This document shows, piece by piece, positions 40,965 through 49,901 of a stretch of 64,000 bases of DNA (the first letter of the stretch is position 1; every line of letters starts with the position of its first letter). This stretch comes from Tranquillimonas sp964472855 (lineage in GTDB: Bacteria > Pseudomonadota > Alphaproteobacteria > Rhodobacterales > Rhodobacteraceae): NCBI GenBank assembly GCA_964472855.1, contig CAYYMJ010000008.1, positions 1-64,000 of the forward strand. Direction: 5' to 3'. Under the pieces are notes generated by a model. The model saw only the letters and a program-made list of their open reading frames with translations. It was not told the origin of the DNA and ran no database searches. The translations under genes and the position numbers were made by a program.

Positions 40965-43475
40965 ATGTCTCAAACGCGGTCCCTGACACTCAAGATCTCC
41001 GGAATGTCCTGCGCGGGTTGCGTCGGGAGGGCCGAAAAGGCGCTGCGGGCGGTGCCTGGTGTCGAGCAAGCCGCGGTCAACCTGGCCACGGAATCGGCGC
41101 AGCTGCGGTTCGATGACCCGGCGACGGCAGGCACGTTGGCCGACGCGCTGTCTGCGGCCGGCTATCCCGCTGTGACCGACGTGGCCGAGTTTGCCATCGA
41201 GGGGATGAGCTGTGCCTCGTGTGTCGGTCGTATCGAGCAGGCGCTGACCGCCCTGCCCGCGGTTGTCGCGGCGCGGGTCAATCTGGCGACCGAAACGGCG
41301 CAGGTGCGCTTTGTCGACGGCGCCACGACCCGCGCCGAGATCGGGCGCAGGATCAGCGAAACCGGCTATCCGGCCCGGGCCATGTCTGACGACCGCGATC
41401 AGGGCGACGACACGACCCGCAAGGCACAAGAGGCGGCGCGGCTGGGCCGGCTGACGCTGATCGCGGGTCTGCTGGCCTTGCCGGTGTTCGCGCTGGAGAT
41501 GGGCAGCCATTTCATCCCCGGTATGCACCGGCTGATTGCCGACACGATCGGGCTGCAGACCAGCTGGCTGTTGCAATTCGCGCTGACAACGCTGGTGCTG
41601 TTCGGACCGGGGCGGCGCTTTTATACCAAGGGGGTGCCGGCGCTGCTTCGGGCGGCCCCGGACATGAACTCGCTGGTGGCGCTGGGCACCGCCGCGGCCT
41701 ATGGCTTTTCGCTGGTGGCGACCTTTGCGCCGGGCCTGCTGCCGGCGGGCACGGCAAATGTCTATTACGAGGCCGCGGCGGTGATCGTGGTGCTGATCCT
41801 GCTGGGGCGCTGGCTGGAAGCGCGGGCCAAGGGCCACACGGGCGAGGCCATTCGCAAGCTGGCCGGGCTGCAGCCCCGCACGGCCCGGGTGAACCGCGAC
41901 GGTGCCCCGCGCGAGGTGGATATCGGCGAAATCGTCGTCGGCGACGTCATTCATGTTCGCCCGGGCGAGCGCGTCGCGGTTGACGGCACGGTCGAGGGCG
42001 GCACATCCCACGTTGACGAAAGCATGATCACCGGCGAACCGCTGCCGGTTGCCAAGGGCGCCGGCGACACGGTTGTCGGTGGCACCGTCAATGGCGCCGG
42101 GGCAATCACGTTCCGGGCGACGCGGGTGGGCGCCGACACCATGTTGGCCCAGATCGTCAAGATGGTTGAACAGGCGCAGGGGGCCAAGCTGCCGATCCAG
42201 GGGCTTGTCGACAAGATCACCCTGCGTTTCGTGCCCGTGGTCATGGGCGTGGCCCTGCTGACGGTTCTGGTCTGGCTGGCCTTCGGGCCCGACCCGGTGC
42301 TGGGACGGGCGCTGGTGGCCGGGGTGGCGGTTCTGATCATCGCCTGCCCCTGCGCGATGGGGCTGGCCACGCCGACCTCGATCATGGTGGGCACCGGGCG
42401 GGCGGCCGAGATGGGGGTTCTGTTCCGCAAGGGCGATGCGCTGCAGATGCTGCACGAGGCGCGGGTTGTGGCGGTCGACAAGACCGGCACGCTGACCGAG
42501 GGGCGGCCGGAGCTGACCGCGATCGAGCTGGTGGACGGTGTCGACCGGGCCGAATTGCTGCGCCTTGTCGCCTCGGTCGAGGCGCTGTCCGAGCATCCCA
42601 TCGCCGAAGCGGTCGTGCGCGCCGCCGAACGCGAAGGCCTGCCGCTGGCGACGCCCGAGGGCTTTGCCTCGATCACCGGGCTTGGCGTGGCTGCTACCGT
42701 CGAGGGGCGGCAATTGCTGATTGGCGCCGACCGGCTGATGGCCGACCGTGGCGTCGCGCTGGGTGATCTGGCCGCGCGCGGCACGGCCCTTGGGGCCGAG
42801 GGCCGCACGCCGCTGTTTGCCGCCATCGACGGGCAGGTCGCGGCGGTCATCGCGGTGTCGGACCCGATCAAGGCGACAACGCCCGACGCCATCGCCGCCC
42901 TGCACCGGCTGGGCCTGAAGGTGGCCATGATCACCGGCGACAACCGGGCCACCGCCCGGACCATCGCCGATGCGCTGGGCATCGACGATGTGGTTGCCGA
43001 GGTCCTGCCCGGTGGCAAGGTCGACGCCCTGCGCGCGCTGCGCGATCACGGGCGGCTGGCCTTTGTCGGCGACGGGATCAACGATGCACCCGCGCTGGCC
43101 GAGGCCGACGTGGGCATCGCCATCGGCACCGGCACGGATATCGCCATCGAGGCGGCCGACGTGGTGCTGATGTCGGGCGATCTGAACGGCGTGGTCAATG
43201 CCTTCGACATCAGCCGCCACACCATGCGCAATATCCGGCAGAACCTGTTCTGGGCCTTTGGCTATAACACGCTGCTGATCCCGGTGGCGGCCGGGGTTCT
43301 GTATCCGGTCAGCGGACTGATGCTGTCACCGGTGCTCGCGGCCGGGGCCATGGCCCTGTCCAGCGTCTTTGTGCTGTCAAACGCCCTGCGCCTGCGCTGG
43401 GTCCGCCCGGCCACCGGCGGCCCTTCCCGGCCGGCGATCGCGCCGGCACAGGCCGGGCTTGCCCCGGCGGAATGA
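40965..43475 (+). CDS. copA: Copper-exporting P1B-type ATPase
   Basis: The 836-residue inner-membrane ATPase pumps Cu(I) out of the cytoplasm. It has two N-terminal heavy-metal domains, GMSCAGC (C16/C19) and GMSCASC (C83/C86), and eight expected membrane helices. The transport CPC motif is at C461-P-C463 (IIACPCAMGLATP), and the phosphorylated D505 is in DKTGTLTEG. SEHPIAEAV and VGDGINDAPALAEADVGIA complete the catalytic domains. A CueR-type promoter precedes it and cueR follows by 12 bp. Confidence 0.96.
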   Translation: MSQTRSLTLKISGMSCAGCVGRAEKALRAVPGVEQAAVNLATESAQLRFDDPATAGTLADALSAAGYPAVTDVAEFAIEGMSCASCVGRIEQALTALPAVVAARVNLATETAQVRFVDGATTRAEIGRRISETGYPARAMSDDRDQGDDTTRKAQEAARLGRLTLIAGLLALPVFALEMGSHFIPGMHRLIADTIGLQTSWLLQFALTTLVLFGPGRRFYTKGVPALLRAAPDMNSLVALGTAAAYGFSLVATFAPGLLPAGTANVYYEAAAVIVVLILLGRWLEARAKGHTGEAIRKLAGLQPRTARVNRDGAPREVDIGEIVVGDVIHVRPGERVAVDGTVEGGTSHVDESMITGEPLPVAKGAGDTVVGGTVNGAGAITFRATRVGADTMLAQIVKMVEQAQGAKLPIQGLVDKITLRFVPVVMGVALLTVLVWLAFGPDPVLGRALVAGVAVLIIACPCAMGLATPTSIMVGTGRAAEMGVLFRKGDALQMLHEARVVAVDKTGTLTEGRPELTAIELVDGVDRAELLRLVASVEALSEHPIAEAVVRAAEREGLPLATPEGFASITGLGVAATVEGRQLLIGADRLMADRGVALGDLAARGTALGAEGRTPLFAAIDGQVAAVIAVSDPIKATTPDAIAALHRLGLKVAMITGDNRATARTIADALGIDDVVAEVLPGGKVDALRALRDHGRLAFVGDGINDAPALAEADVGIAIGTGTDIAIEAADVVLMSGDLNGVVNAFDISRHTMRNIRQNLFWAFGYNTLLIPVAAGVLYPVSGLMLSPVLAAGAMALSSVFVLSNALRLRWVRPATGGPSRPAIAPAQAGLAPAE

Positions 43476-43487
43476 GGAGAGAAGCAG

Positions 43488-43889
43488 ATGAATATCGGTG
43501 ACGTGTCGAACCAGTCGGGCCTGCCGGTCAAGACCATCCGCTACTATGAAGACATCGGGCTGGTGCGGCCGCTGCGCAGCCAGAACGGCTATCGCGCCTT
43601 CGCCGAGCGTGACCTGCACAAGCTGCATTTCCTCGCCCGGGCCCGGGCGCTGGGGTTCACCATCGACGATTGCCGGGCGCTGCTGGCGCTTTACGAGGAC
43701 CATGATCGCGCCAGTGCCGACGTCAAGTCGATCGCCAACCAGCATCTGGCCGGGATCGAGGCCAAGATCGCCGATCTGCAGGCCATGCGGGCGACCCTGT
43801 CGCACCTTGTGCATGAATGCGCCGGCGACAACCGGCCCGACTGCCCGATCCTTGAAAATCTGGGCGGGCCGCCGGGTCGCGAAAACTGA
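43488..43889 (+). CDS. cueR: MerR-family copper regulator CueR (HmrR)
   Basis: The 133-residue protein has the MerR helix-turn-helix at its N-terminus (NIGDVSNQSGLPVKTIRYYE) and a long dimerisation helix. The Cu(I)-binding loop has C111 and C119 spaced by eight residues (CAGDNRPDC), as in CueR. It should activate the copA promoter on sensing Cu(I), Ag(I) or Au(I), making copA-cueR an autoregulated operon. GGAGAG precedes the ATG. Confidence 0.94.
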   Translation: MNIGDVSNQSGLPVKTIRYYEDIGLVRPLRSQNGYRAFAERDLHKLHFLARARALGFTIDDCRALLALYEDHDRASADVKSIANQHLAGIEAKIADLQAMRATLSHLVHECAGDNRPDCPILENLGGPPGREN

Positions 43890-43965
43890 CCGCGCCGTTG
43901 GCCGGCCGGCGCGCGCCACTGGCGGCGAACGGCGGGCCATCAAAACCAGTGATTTTCAGAAAATC

Positions 43966-44052
43966 TGGTGCGGTCGAGAAGACTCGAACTTCCACGGGTG
44001 TTACCCCACAGCGACCTCAACGCTGCGCGTCTACCAATTCCGCCACGACCGC
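43966..44052 (-). tRNA. tRNA-Leu (anticodon GAG)
   Basis: The reverse strand folds as a tRNA. The acceptor stem is GCGGTCG / CGACCGC followed by ACCA, with CCA encoded. The D arm contains GGAATTGGTAGAC, the anticodon stem is CAGCG / CGCTG with loop TTGAGGT (anticodon GAG), a long variable arm follows (GTGGGGTAACACC), and the T loop is TTCGAGT. The long variable arm agrees with Leu. It reads CUC/CUU codons. Confidence 0.95.
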
Positions 44053-44594
44053 ACGGAGTAGCCGCGCGGGTCTTAGCGAAGCGCCCGGCGCTTGTGAAGG
44101 GGGAAAGCGACGCGCGCGCAAAAACCAAGGACGCGGCAGGCGGTTCAGCGACAAGGGACCGATGGTTCGCGCCACAGGCCCGGCGATGACTTGGATGTCA
44201 GCCCATGTGCGGCGGACCCGGGAAAGCCCCGAGATTCATATTTGCCTCGTCAGTTATCTGCGATAGGTCCGGGTCGCAGACAGGGCAATCGGCCCCGGCG
44301 GGCCGCGACAGATGCGCAAAAGGCAAGGCACAGACGTGAGGGAACCAGCGCCGCAATTCGCGCTTTTTGAAACGACGTCGCCTGGGCGCCGGTCGCGGAT
44401 GTGGGTCACCATGGCCGAAACCGGGGCGAGCGCGGGCATGCCGATCCACCGCTTGCAGCGGGTGACCATGGCGGCGGCACGGCGACTGGCCGGCCAAGGC
44501 AGCGTAACCCGTGTGCACCGGCGCGACCTGCCGGTCAGCCGCGCCGACCGGCCGGTTCCCGAAGATGCGGCTGCGTTCGCAAAGGGGCAGCCCG
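44053..44594. other. 542-bp stretch without a supportable gene
   Basis: The region lies between tRNA-Leu and lipB. Short frames on both strands (for example a 71-codon minus frame ending at 44254) lack an RBS and recognisable domains. The promoters of tRNA-Leu and lipB are expected here; I could not place them. No repeat was seen. Confidence 0.5.
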
Positions 44595-45254
44595 GTGGTT
44601 GAATGGCGCATCAGCGAAGGGTTGGTCGACTACGAAACCGCGCTGGCCTTCATGGAACAGCGGGCGGCGGCCATTCGTGACGGCACGGCGGACGAGATGA
44701 TCTGGCTGCTGGAGCATCCGCCCCTTTACACCGCCGGAACCAGCGCCCGGCGCGCCGACCTGATCCAGCCCGACCGCTTCCCGGTCTACGAGGCCCGGCG
44801 CGGGGGCCAGTATACCTATCACGGGCCCGGGCAGCGGGTGGCCTATGTCATGCTGGACGTGGCCGCCCGCGGACGCGACGTGCGCCGCTTTGTCGAGCAG
44901 ATGGAGCGCTGGGTCATCGCGGCCCTGGCCGAGTTCGGCGTCACCGGCGAAATTCGCGCCGGCCGGGTCGGCGTGTGGGTCGCGCGGCCCGAAAAGCCGC
45001 CCCTGCCCGATGGCAGCCCGCGAGAAGACAAGGTGGCCGCCATCGGCATCCGCCTGCGCAAATGGGTGAGCTTTCACGGCCTGTCGATCAATGTCGAGCC
45101 CGAGTTGGACCATTTCTCGGGCATCGTTCCCTGCGGCATCACCGGGCACGGGGTCACCAGCCTTGTCGATCTGGGATTGCCGGTGAGTGTGGCCGACGTC
45201 GACGTCGCCCTGATGAACCGTTTCACCACGATTTTTGGCGACGGCACGGAATGA
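44595..45254 (+). CDS. lipB: Octanoyl-[ACP]:protein N-octanoyltransferase
   Basis: A 219-residue LipB. It transfers octanoyl groups from ACP to lipoyl-domain lysines, the first step of lipoate synthesis. The catalytic cysteine C180 is in IVPCGITGHGVTSL and the lysine K146 in DKVAAIGIRLRKWVSFHG; LLEHPPLYTAGTSA and YHGPGQRVAYVMLD are the family's substrate-site segments. Start is a GTG (VVEWRISEGLVDY) with AAGGGG upstream. The stop overlaps the sulfotransferase-like gene by ATGA. Confidence 0.93.
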   Translation: MVEWRISEGLVDYETALAFMEQRAAAIRDGTADEMIWLLEHPPLYTAGTSARRADLIQPDRFPVYEARRGGQYTYHGPGQRVAYVMLDVAARGRDVRRFVEQMERWVIAALAEFGVTGEIRAGRVGVWVARPEKPPLPDGSPREDKVAAIGIRLRKWVSFHGLSINVEPELDHFSGIVPCGITGHGVTSLVDLGLPVSVADVDVALMNRFTTIFGDGTE

Positions 45255-46408
45255 CCGGCACCGATCGCGTGATCGTCCATGTGGGTGCTCCGAAATGCGG
45301 CAGCAGCTCGATCCAGAAAGCCCTGTCGCACCGGCCCGACTTTGCCGACGGGAACGGACGGGCCTGTCGTTATGTCTGTGTCCAGCCCTCGGGGCAGCTT
45401 CTGACCGGTGCCGGGGTGACGGCCCGCGCCGGCATCTCGGCCAGCGGCGCGGCCAAGTCGGCAAGCCTGAGCAAGATCGAACCCGGCGCGCTGGGCAGGG
45501 CGGGCGCCGGGCTGGCGCGCATCGCCGATGCCGGGACCCTGCCGATCCTGTCCAGCGAGGGCTGGGCCCGTCAGCATGGCCAGATCGCGGCTTCGGGCCT
45601 GCTGGACAAGATCGGCGGCGCCCATGTTGTCCTGTTCGTGCGTCCGCCCGTGGACTGGCTGAACAGCGCCTGGTGGCAATGGGGTGTCTGGACAGGGATG
45701 CCGCAGGACAAGTTCGTTCGCCGCAACCTGAAAACCCTCGACTGGGCGGCGACCGCCCGTGCCTGGCAGGCAGTGCCCGGCGTCAACCGGGTAACGGTTG
45801 CGCTGGCCGACGATGTCACGGCGCGTTTCTTCGCGCTGCTGGACGCGCCCGCGCCTGATATTGCCCGTTCGAATACCGGCACGCCGGCCGCTTTCCTGAT
45901 GTTCCTGACCCGCAACCGCGTTTTCCGCAAGGACCTTCACGATTCGCGAACCGAATTCGTGGTCGCCGCGGCCCTGCCAGCCCGGCGCTGGCCCACGCCG
46001 TGGATGCTGGGCCCGGATCATGTCCGCAAAGTGCTGCGCAAGCTGGCGCCGGCCCATGCCGCGCTGGCCGGCATGCTTTCGCCCGCCGACCGCGCCGCGT
46101 TCGACGCCGACCCGCGCTGGCACACACCCGCTGCCTATGGCCACCGGCAGGTCGACGATCTTGGCCAGTATGAAACGGTCGAGGCCCTGAGCGATCTGGC
46201 GGCGCTGCTGGCCGAGGCACAGGGCGACGACCCGGCCCGGGCCCGCCGCGAAATCGCCACCGCCGGGCCCGGCGGCACCTTCCGTCTGGCAGATGCCGAC
46301 GCCATCATCGCCGGGCGTGTCGGGAAAATGCAGCGCGCCTACATGCGGGGCGCGGCCAAGTCTGCCCCCGACAGCCTGCTGTGGCGACTGATCCGCTGGG
46401 TGACCTGA
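45251..46408 (+). CDS. Sulfotransferase-like P-loop protein
   Basis: The 385-residue protein begins with VIVHVGAPKCGSSSIQKAL, the 5'-phosphosulfate-binding loop of PAPS-dependent sulfotransferases. A later VVLFVRPPVDWLNSAWWQW resembles the 3'-phosphate-binding strand. The C-terminal 150 residues have no recognised domain. The acceptor could be a surface glycan or a small molecule. It is coupled to lipB by ATGA without an obvious functional link. A structured intergenic region follows. Confidence 0.7.
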   Translation: MTGTDRVIVHVGAPKCGSSSIQKALSHRPDFADGNGRACRYVCVQPSGQLLTGAGVTARAGISASGAAKSASLSKIEPGALGRAGAGLARIADAGTLPILSSEGWARQHGQIAASGLLDKIGGAHVVLFVRPPVDWLNSAWWQWGVWTGMPQDKFVRRNLKTLDWAATARAWQAVPGVNRVTVALADDVTARFFALLDAPAPDIARSNTGTPAAFLMFLTRNRVFRKDLHDSRTEFVVAAALPARRWPTPWMLGPDHVRKVLRKLAPAHAALAGMLSPADRAAFDADPRWHTPAAYGHRQVDDLGQYETVEALSDLAALLAEAQGDDPARARREIATAGPGGTFRLADADAIIAGRVGKMQRAYMRGAAKSAPDSLLWRLIRWVT

Positions 46409-46417
46409 GCAACACGA

Positions 46418-46471
46418 CAAGGGGCGCGGCAATTTTTCCCCTCAAATGCCGGAAGGCATTGTTGCCCCTTG
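46418..46471 (+). terminator. Nested hairpins between the sulfotransferase gene and ctaD
   Basis: CAAGGGGC (46418-46425) pairs with GCCCCTTG (46464-46471). Inside, AATGCC-GGAA-GGCATT (46445-46460) makes a stem closed by a GGAA tetraloop. It probably ends the upstream transcript; a role in the ctaD leader cannot be excluded. Confidence 0.5.
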
Positions 46472-46550
46472 CGCGGACGGTCTTTAAGACAAGGCGGAAA
46501 GGTGCCGGGGCGATCCTGCGCACCGTTACGTCTGTAATCAGGAGGCGCTA

Positions 46551-48224
46551 ATGGCTGACGCAGCCGTTCAAGGCCATGACCACCACGACGAGCGGAGTTT
46601 CTTTACCCGCTGGTTCATGTCGACGAACCACAAGGACATCGGCATTCTCTATATCTTCACGGCTGGTCTGGCCGGCTTCATCTCGGTGGCCTTCACGGTC
46701 TATATGCGGATGGAGCTGATGAACCCGGGGGTGCAGTATATGTGCCTTGAAGGTGCATCGCTGTTGCCGCAAGCGGTCGAGAACTGCACGCCGAACGGGC
46801 ACCTGTGGAACGTGCTGATCACGGCCCACGGCATCCTGATGATGTTCTTCGTGGTCATCCCGGCGCTGTTCGGCGGATTTGGCAACTATATCATGCCGTT
46901 GCAAATTGGCGCGCCGGACATGGCCTTTCCGCGGATGAACAACCTTAGCTATTGGCTGTATGTCGCCGGAACCTCGCTGGCGATTTCGAGTGTCTTCAGC
47001 CCCGGTGGCGATGGTCAGATGGGGTCGGGCATCGGCTGGGTTCTGTATCCGCCACTGTCCACGACCGAGGCCGGATTCTCGACCGACCTGGCGATTTTCG
47101 CGGTGCACCTGTCAGGCGCCTCGTCGATCCTGGGCGCGATCAACATGATCACCACATTCCTGAACATGCGGGCCCCCGGCATGACGCTGTTCAAGGTGCC
47201 GCTGTTCTCGTGGTCGATCTTCGTGACCGCCTGGCTGATCCTGCTGTCGCTGCCGGTGCTGGCCGGTGCCATCACCATGCTGCTGGTCGACCGCAACTTC
47301 GGCACCACGTTCTTCGATGCCGCCGGTGGCGGTGACCCGATCCTGTTCCAGCATATCCTGTGGTTCTTTGGCCACCCGGAAGTGTATATCGTGATCGTGC
47401 CCGCTTTCGGCATCGTCAGCCACGTGGTTTCCACCTTCTCGAAGAAGCCGATCTTTGGCTATCTTCCGATGGTCTGGGCGATGATCGCCATCGGCGCGCT
47501 GGGCTTTGTCGTGTGGGCGCACCACATGTACACGGTCGGCCTGTCGCTGAGCCAGCAGAGCTATTTCATGCTGGCGACCATGGTCATCGCGGTGCCGACC
47601 GGCATCAAGATCTTCTCGTGGATCGCGACGATGTGGGGCGGCTCGGTCGAATTCAAGACCCCGATGCTGTTCGCCGTGGGCTTTATCTTCCTGTTCACGC
47701 TGGGCGGCGTCACGGGCATCGTGCTGAGCCAGGCTCCGCTGGACCGGGCCTATCACGACACCTATTACGTGGTGGCGCACTTCCACTATGTGATGTCGAT
47801 CGGCGCTGTCTTCGGCATCTTCGCGGGCATCTATTTCTACTTCCCCAAGATGACCGGCAAGATGTATCCCGAATGGGCCGGCAAGCTGCACTTCTGGCTG
47901 TTCTTCATCGGCGTCAACGTCACCTTCTTCCCCCAGCACTTTCTGGGCCGTCAGGGGATGCCGCGCCGGTATATCGACTATCCCGACGCCTTCGCCTACT
48001 GGAACCATATTTCCAGCTGGGGCGCGTTCCTGTCCTTTGCGTCGTTCCTGTTCTTCCTGGTCGTGATCTTCCGGTCGATCTATGCCGGCCGGCCGGAAAC
48101 CGCGAACAACCCCTGGAACGAGCACGCCGACACGCTGGAGTGGACCCTGCCGTCGCCGCCACCCGAGCATACGTTCGAGACGCTGCCCAAGCAGAGCGAC
48201 TGGGACAAGGGCGCGGCCCACTAG
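46551..48224 (+). CDS. ctaD: Cytochrome c oxidase subunit I, aa3 type
   Basis: The 557-residue haem-copper oxidase core has 12 membrane helices. Haem ligand region ITAHGILMMFFVVIPALFGG, the CuB/Tyr site WFFGHPEVYIVIVPAFGI, histidines WAHHMYTVGL, and haem a/a3 ligands in VVAHFHYVMSIGAVFG are all intact. D- and K-channel residues expected of A1-type oxidases appear (MRMELMNPGVQY; ending FYFPKMTGKMYPE). It reduces O2 to water and pumps protons. As is usual in this order, ctaC/E/B/G are not adjacent. AGGAGG lies 5 bp before the ATG. Confidence 0.97.
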   Translation: MADAAVQGHDHHDERSFFTRWFMSTNHKDIGILYIFTAGLAGFISVAFTVYMRMELMNPGVQYMCLEGASLLPQAVENCTPNGHLWNVLITAHGILMMFFVVIPALFGGFGNYIMPLQIGAPDMAFPRMNNLSYWLYVAGTSLAISSVFSPGGDGQMGSGIGWVLYPPLSTTEAGFSTDLAIFAVHLSGASSILGAINMITTFLNMRAPGMTLFKVPLFSWSIFVTAWLILLSLPVLAGAITMLLVDRNFGTTFFDAAGGGDPILFQHILWFFGHPEVYIVIVPAFGIVSHVVSTFSKKPIFGYLPMVWAMIAIGALGFVVWAHHMYTVGLSLSQQSYFMLATMVIAVPTGIKIFSWIATMWGGSVEFKTPMLFAVGFIFLFTLGGVTGIVLSQAPLDRAYHDTYYVVAHFHYVMSIGAVFGIFAGIYFYFPKMTGKMYPEWAGKLHFWLFFIGVNVTFFPQHFLGRQGMPRRYIDYPDAFAYWNHISSWGAFLSFASFLFFLVVIFRSIYAGRPETANNPWNEHADTLEWTLPSPPPEHTFETLPKQSDWDKGAAH

Positions 48225-48229
48225 GCCCC

Positions 48230-48763
48230 ATGCCCATTCACTGGGAAAAGAAAAGCGAAATGGCTCCGGGTAACTCCGGGGCCATTTCTCGTGTCGACGA
48301 CGGCGGTCTGTTGTGGCACGCGGTGCTGCGGCCCAGCCGGTCGCTTTCGAACAGCGGCTTTGGCATCTTCATGACCATGACGCTGGTGATGATGATGTTG
48401 CCGCTGCTCACCAATGTCGGGTCGGCGGTCATGTGGGTCTTGCTGCCGTTCCTGCTGGGCACCTTTGCGCTGACCTGGGTCATGCTGCGCCGCAACGACC
48501 GCGACGGAATGCTGAACGAAACCCTGCGGCTGTGGCGGGACCGGATCGAGATTGTGCGGACCGGCGCCAACAGCCAGGTGCAACGCTGGGACGCGAACCC
48601 GCACTGGGTGCGTCTCGATCTGCGGCGCGACGGCGGGCCGGTTGCCAACTATGTCACCCTTGCCGGCGCGGGCCGCACGGTCGAACTGGGCGCGTTTCTC
48701 AGCCCCGACGAGCGCCAGACGCTGTTTGCAGAATTGTCCGAGGCGCTGGCAAGTCTGCGTTAG
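48230..48763 (+). CDS. DUF2244 membrane protein
   Basis: A 177-residue protein with the DUF2244 layout: LLWHAVLRPSRSLSNSGF, two hydrophobic segments (IFMTMTLVMMMLPLL; VMWVLLPFLLGTFALTWVML), then a soluble part (VQRWDANPHWVRLDL; GAFLSPDERQTLFAEL). The function is unknown; it often lies beside oxidase or nth genes. Start uncertain: ATG 48230 or 48260. Neither has a good RBS, and the second lies inside a strong hairpin that looks like the ctaD terminator. Confidence 0.8.
   Translation: MPIHWEKKSEMAPGNSGAISRVDDGGLLWHAVLRPSRSLSNSGFGIFMTMTLVMMMLPLLTNVGSAVMWVLLPFLLGTFALTWVMLRRNDRDGMLNETLRLWRDRIEIVRTGANSQVQRWDANPHWVRLDLRRDGGPVANYVTLAGAGRTVELGAFLSPDERQTLFAELSEALASLR
48257..48288 (+). terminator. Strong hairpin after ctaD overlapping the start of the DUF2244 gene
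   Basis: GAAATGGC (48257-48264) and GCCATTTC (48281-48288) pair perfectly and continue inward through T.G and CCGG/CCGG to a 14-bp stem with a 6-base loop. Only a weak T-rich tail follows. Confidence 0.7.
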
Positions 48764-48989
48764 GCCGACCAGACCGCGCGATGCTGGTGATGCTGATGAT
48801 GCTGATCCAGATGCGGTTGACGCAAACCGGACCCGCCCGGCGAAATGCGTGCCGCACTCGACGACAGGACAGATCGGCACGGTCGACCATGGCCAAGGTC
48901 GCGCATTGCACGACCGTCGTGCCCGCTCAGGCGGAGCTGGCGGGCCAGTTCACACCCGCGCCGCGCCCGCCGGTGGGGTAACTCGTCAC

Positions 48990-49560
48990 GGTCGGTCAGG
49001 GCCGATCCGCGACACCACCCGGCCACCTTGCGCGCGCGGGCGCTACTGGCAGTGCAGCCCGCATTGGATGCCAAGGCGCCGACGCGACAGCCCGCCAGGG
49101 TCGATCAAGGCCAGGCTGCGCCGCAAGACCTTCGCGCCCGCCAAGGCGAGACCGGCGGGTCAGCCCGCGCCGGGGCNNNNNNNNNNNNNNNNNNNNNNNN
49201 NNNNNNNNNNNNNNNNNNNNNNNNNNNNNNNNNNNNNNNNNNNNNNNNNNNNNNNNNNNNNNNNNNNNNNNNNNNNCGCAAGACCTTCGCGCCCGCCAAG
49301 GCGAGACCGGCGGGTCAGCCCGCGCCGGGGCGACAGGGCGACGGGACAGCCCGCCAGGGTCGATCAAGGCCAGGCTGCGCCGCAAGACCTTCGCGCCCGC
49401 CAAGGCGAGACCGGCGGGTCAGCCCGCGCCGGGGCCGCCACAGCCGACGCGACAGCCCACCAGGGTCGATCAAGGCCGATCCGTTGCACCACAAGCCCAC
49501 CGCGCCCGCAAAGGCGAGACCGGCGGGTCAGCCCTCGCCAGGGCGACAGGGCGACGACGC
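48990..49560. repeat. GC-rich tandem repeat of ~105-bp units, interrupted by an assembly gap
   Basis: Units beginning GACAGCCC(G/A)CCAGGGTCGATC start at 49086, 49345 and 49451; another unit's tail lies at 49277-49344, and a degenerate unit spans about 48990-49085. Shared internal words are CAAGACCTTCGCGCCCGCC and GGCGAGACCGGCGGGTCAGC. Spacing is 104-106 bp, not a multiple of three, so a translated repeat is unlikely. GCGGG-TCAG-CCCGC hairpins recur in each unit. The rest of the 48764-49612 interval holds no convincing gene. Confidence 0.85.
49177..49276. other. Assembly gap (100 N) inside the tandem repeat
   Basis: The gap lies inside the repeated unit, so the true copy number is unknown; short-read collapse is the likely cause. 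Confidence 0.95.
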
Positions 49561-49612
49561 CGAGGGTCGCCGCGCGCGGCCAACACTGGCGCGCCCGTTT
49601 CGCGCCCGGTCG

Positions 49613-49843
49613 TCAGGCCGGCGCAAGACGCGGTGGGGCCAGCACATGAACGCTGCGCACATCCGACCAGGCGCCATAGGGATCAAGGCCAAAGCGCATC
49701 AGGCGCGACACCTCCAGCCGGGCCAACCTGGCCACGGCGCGGGCATCAACCCGCAGGTCACGTTCGCTGCGGCCCGCAATCTCGGCCCGGTGCTTGCCGC
49801 GCCAATGGGCAAGAACCATGGCAATAATCTCGTCTTCCTTCAT
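49613..49843 (-). CDS. Conserved-looking small protein, 76 residues, function unknown
   Basis: The ATG is preceded by AAGGAGG with 6-bp spacing, the best Shine-Dalgarno in the window, which argues for a real, well-translated gene. The protein (MKEDEIIAMVLAHWRGKHRA...) appears to be mostly helical; a central EVSRLMRFGLDPYGAWSDV segment gives it a distinct composition. No membrane segment or known motif is seen. It is upstream of the tandem repeat and transcribed away from priA's stop, with the same orientation as priA. Confidence 0.75.
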   Translation of the reverse strand: MKEDEIIAMVLAHWRGKHRAEIAGRSERDLRVDARAVARLARLEVSRLMRFGLDPYGAWSDVRSVHVLAPPRLAPA

Positions 49844-49901
49844 GGGCAGCCTCCTTGCAAGGCAGTCTGCCCCGATCGGGATTAAGGCGCCCTTAAGCCT
49901 G

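Noticed and set aside
44198..44611. Minus-strand frames between tRNA-Leu and lipB
   Set aside because: No RBS, no family motif, composition like antisense frames elsewhere.
48781..48981. Plus-strand frame starting MLVMLMMLIQ after the DUF2244 gene
   Set aside because: No RBS, and the hydrophobic start comes from a short CTGATG-type repeat; the rest is basic low-complexity sequence.
48990..49560. Tandem repeat considered as a CRISPR array
   Set aside because: Units are contiguous ~105-bp copies with no unique spacers and no cas genes nearby.
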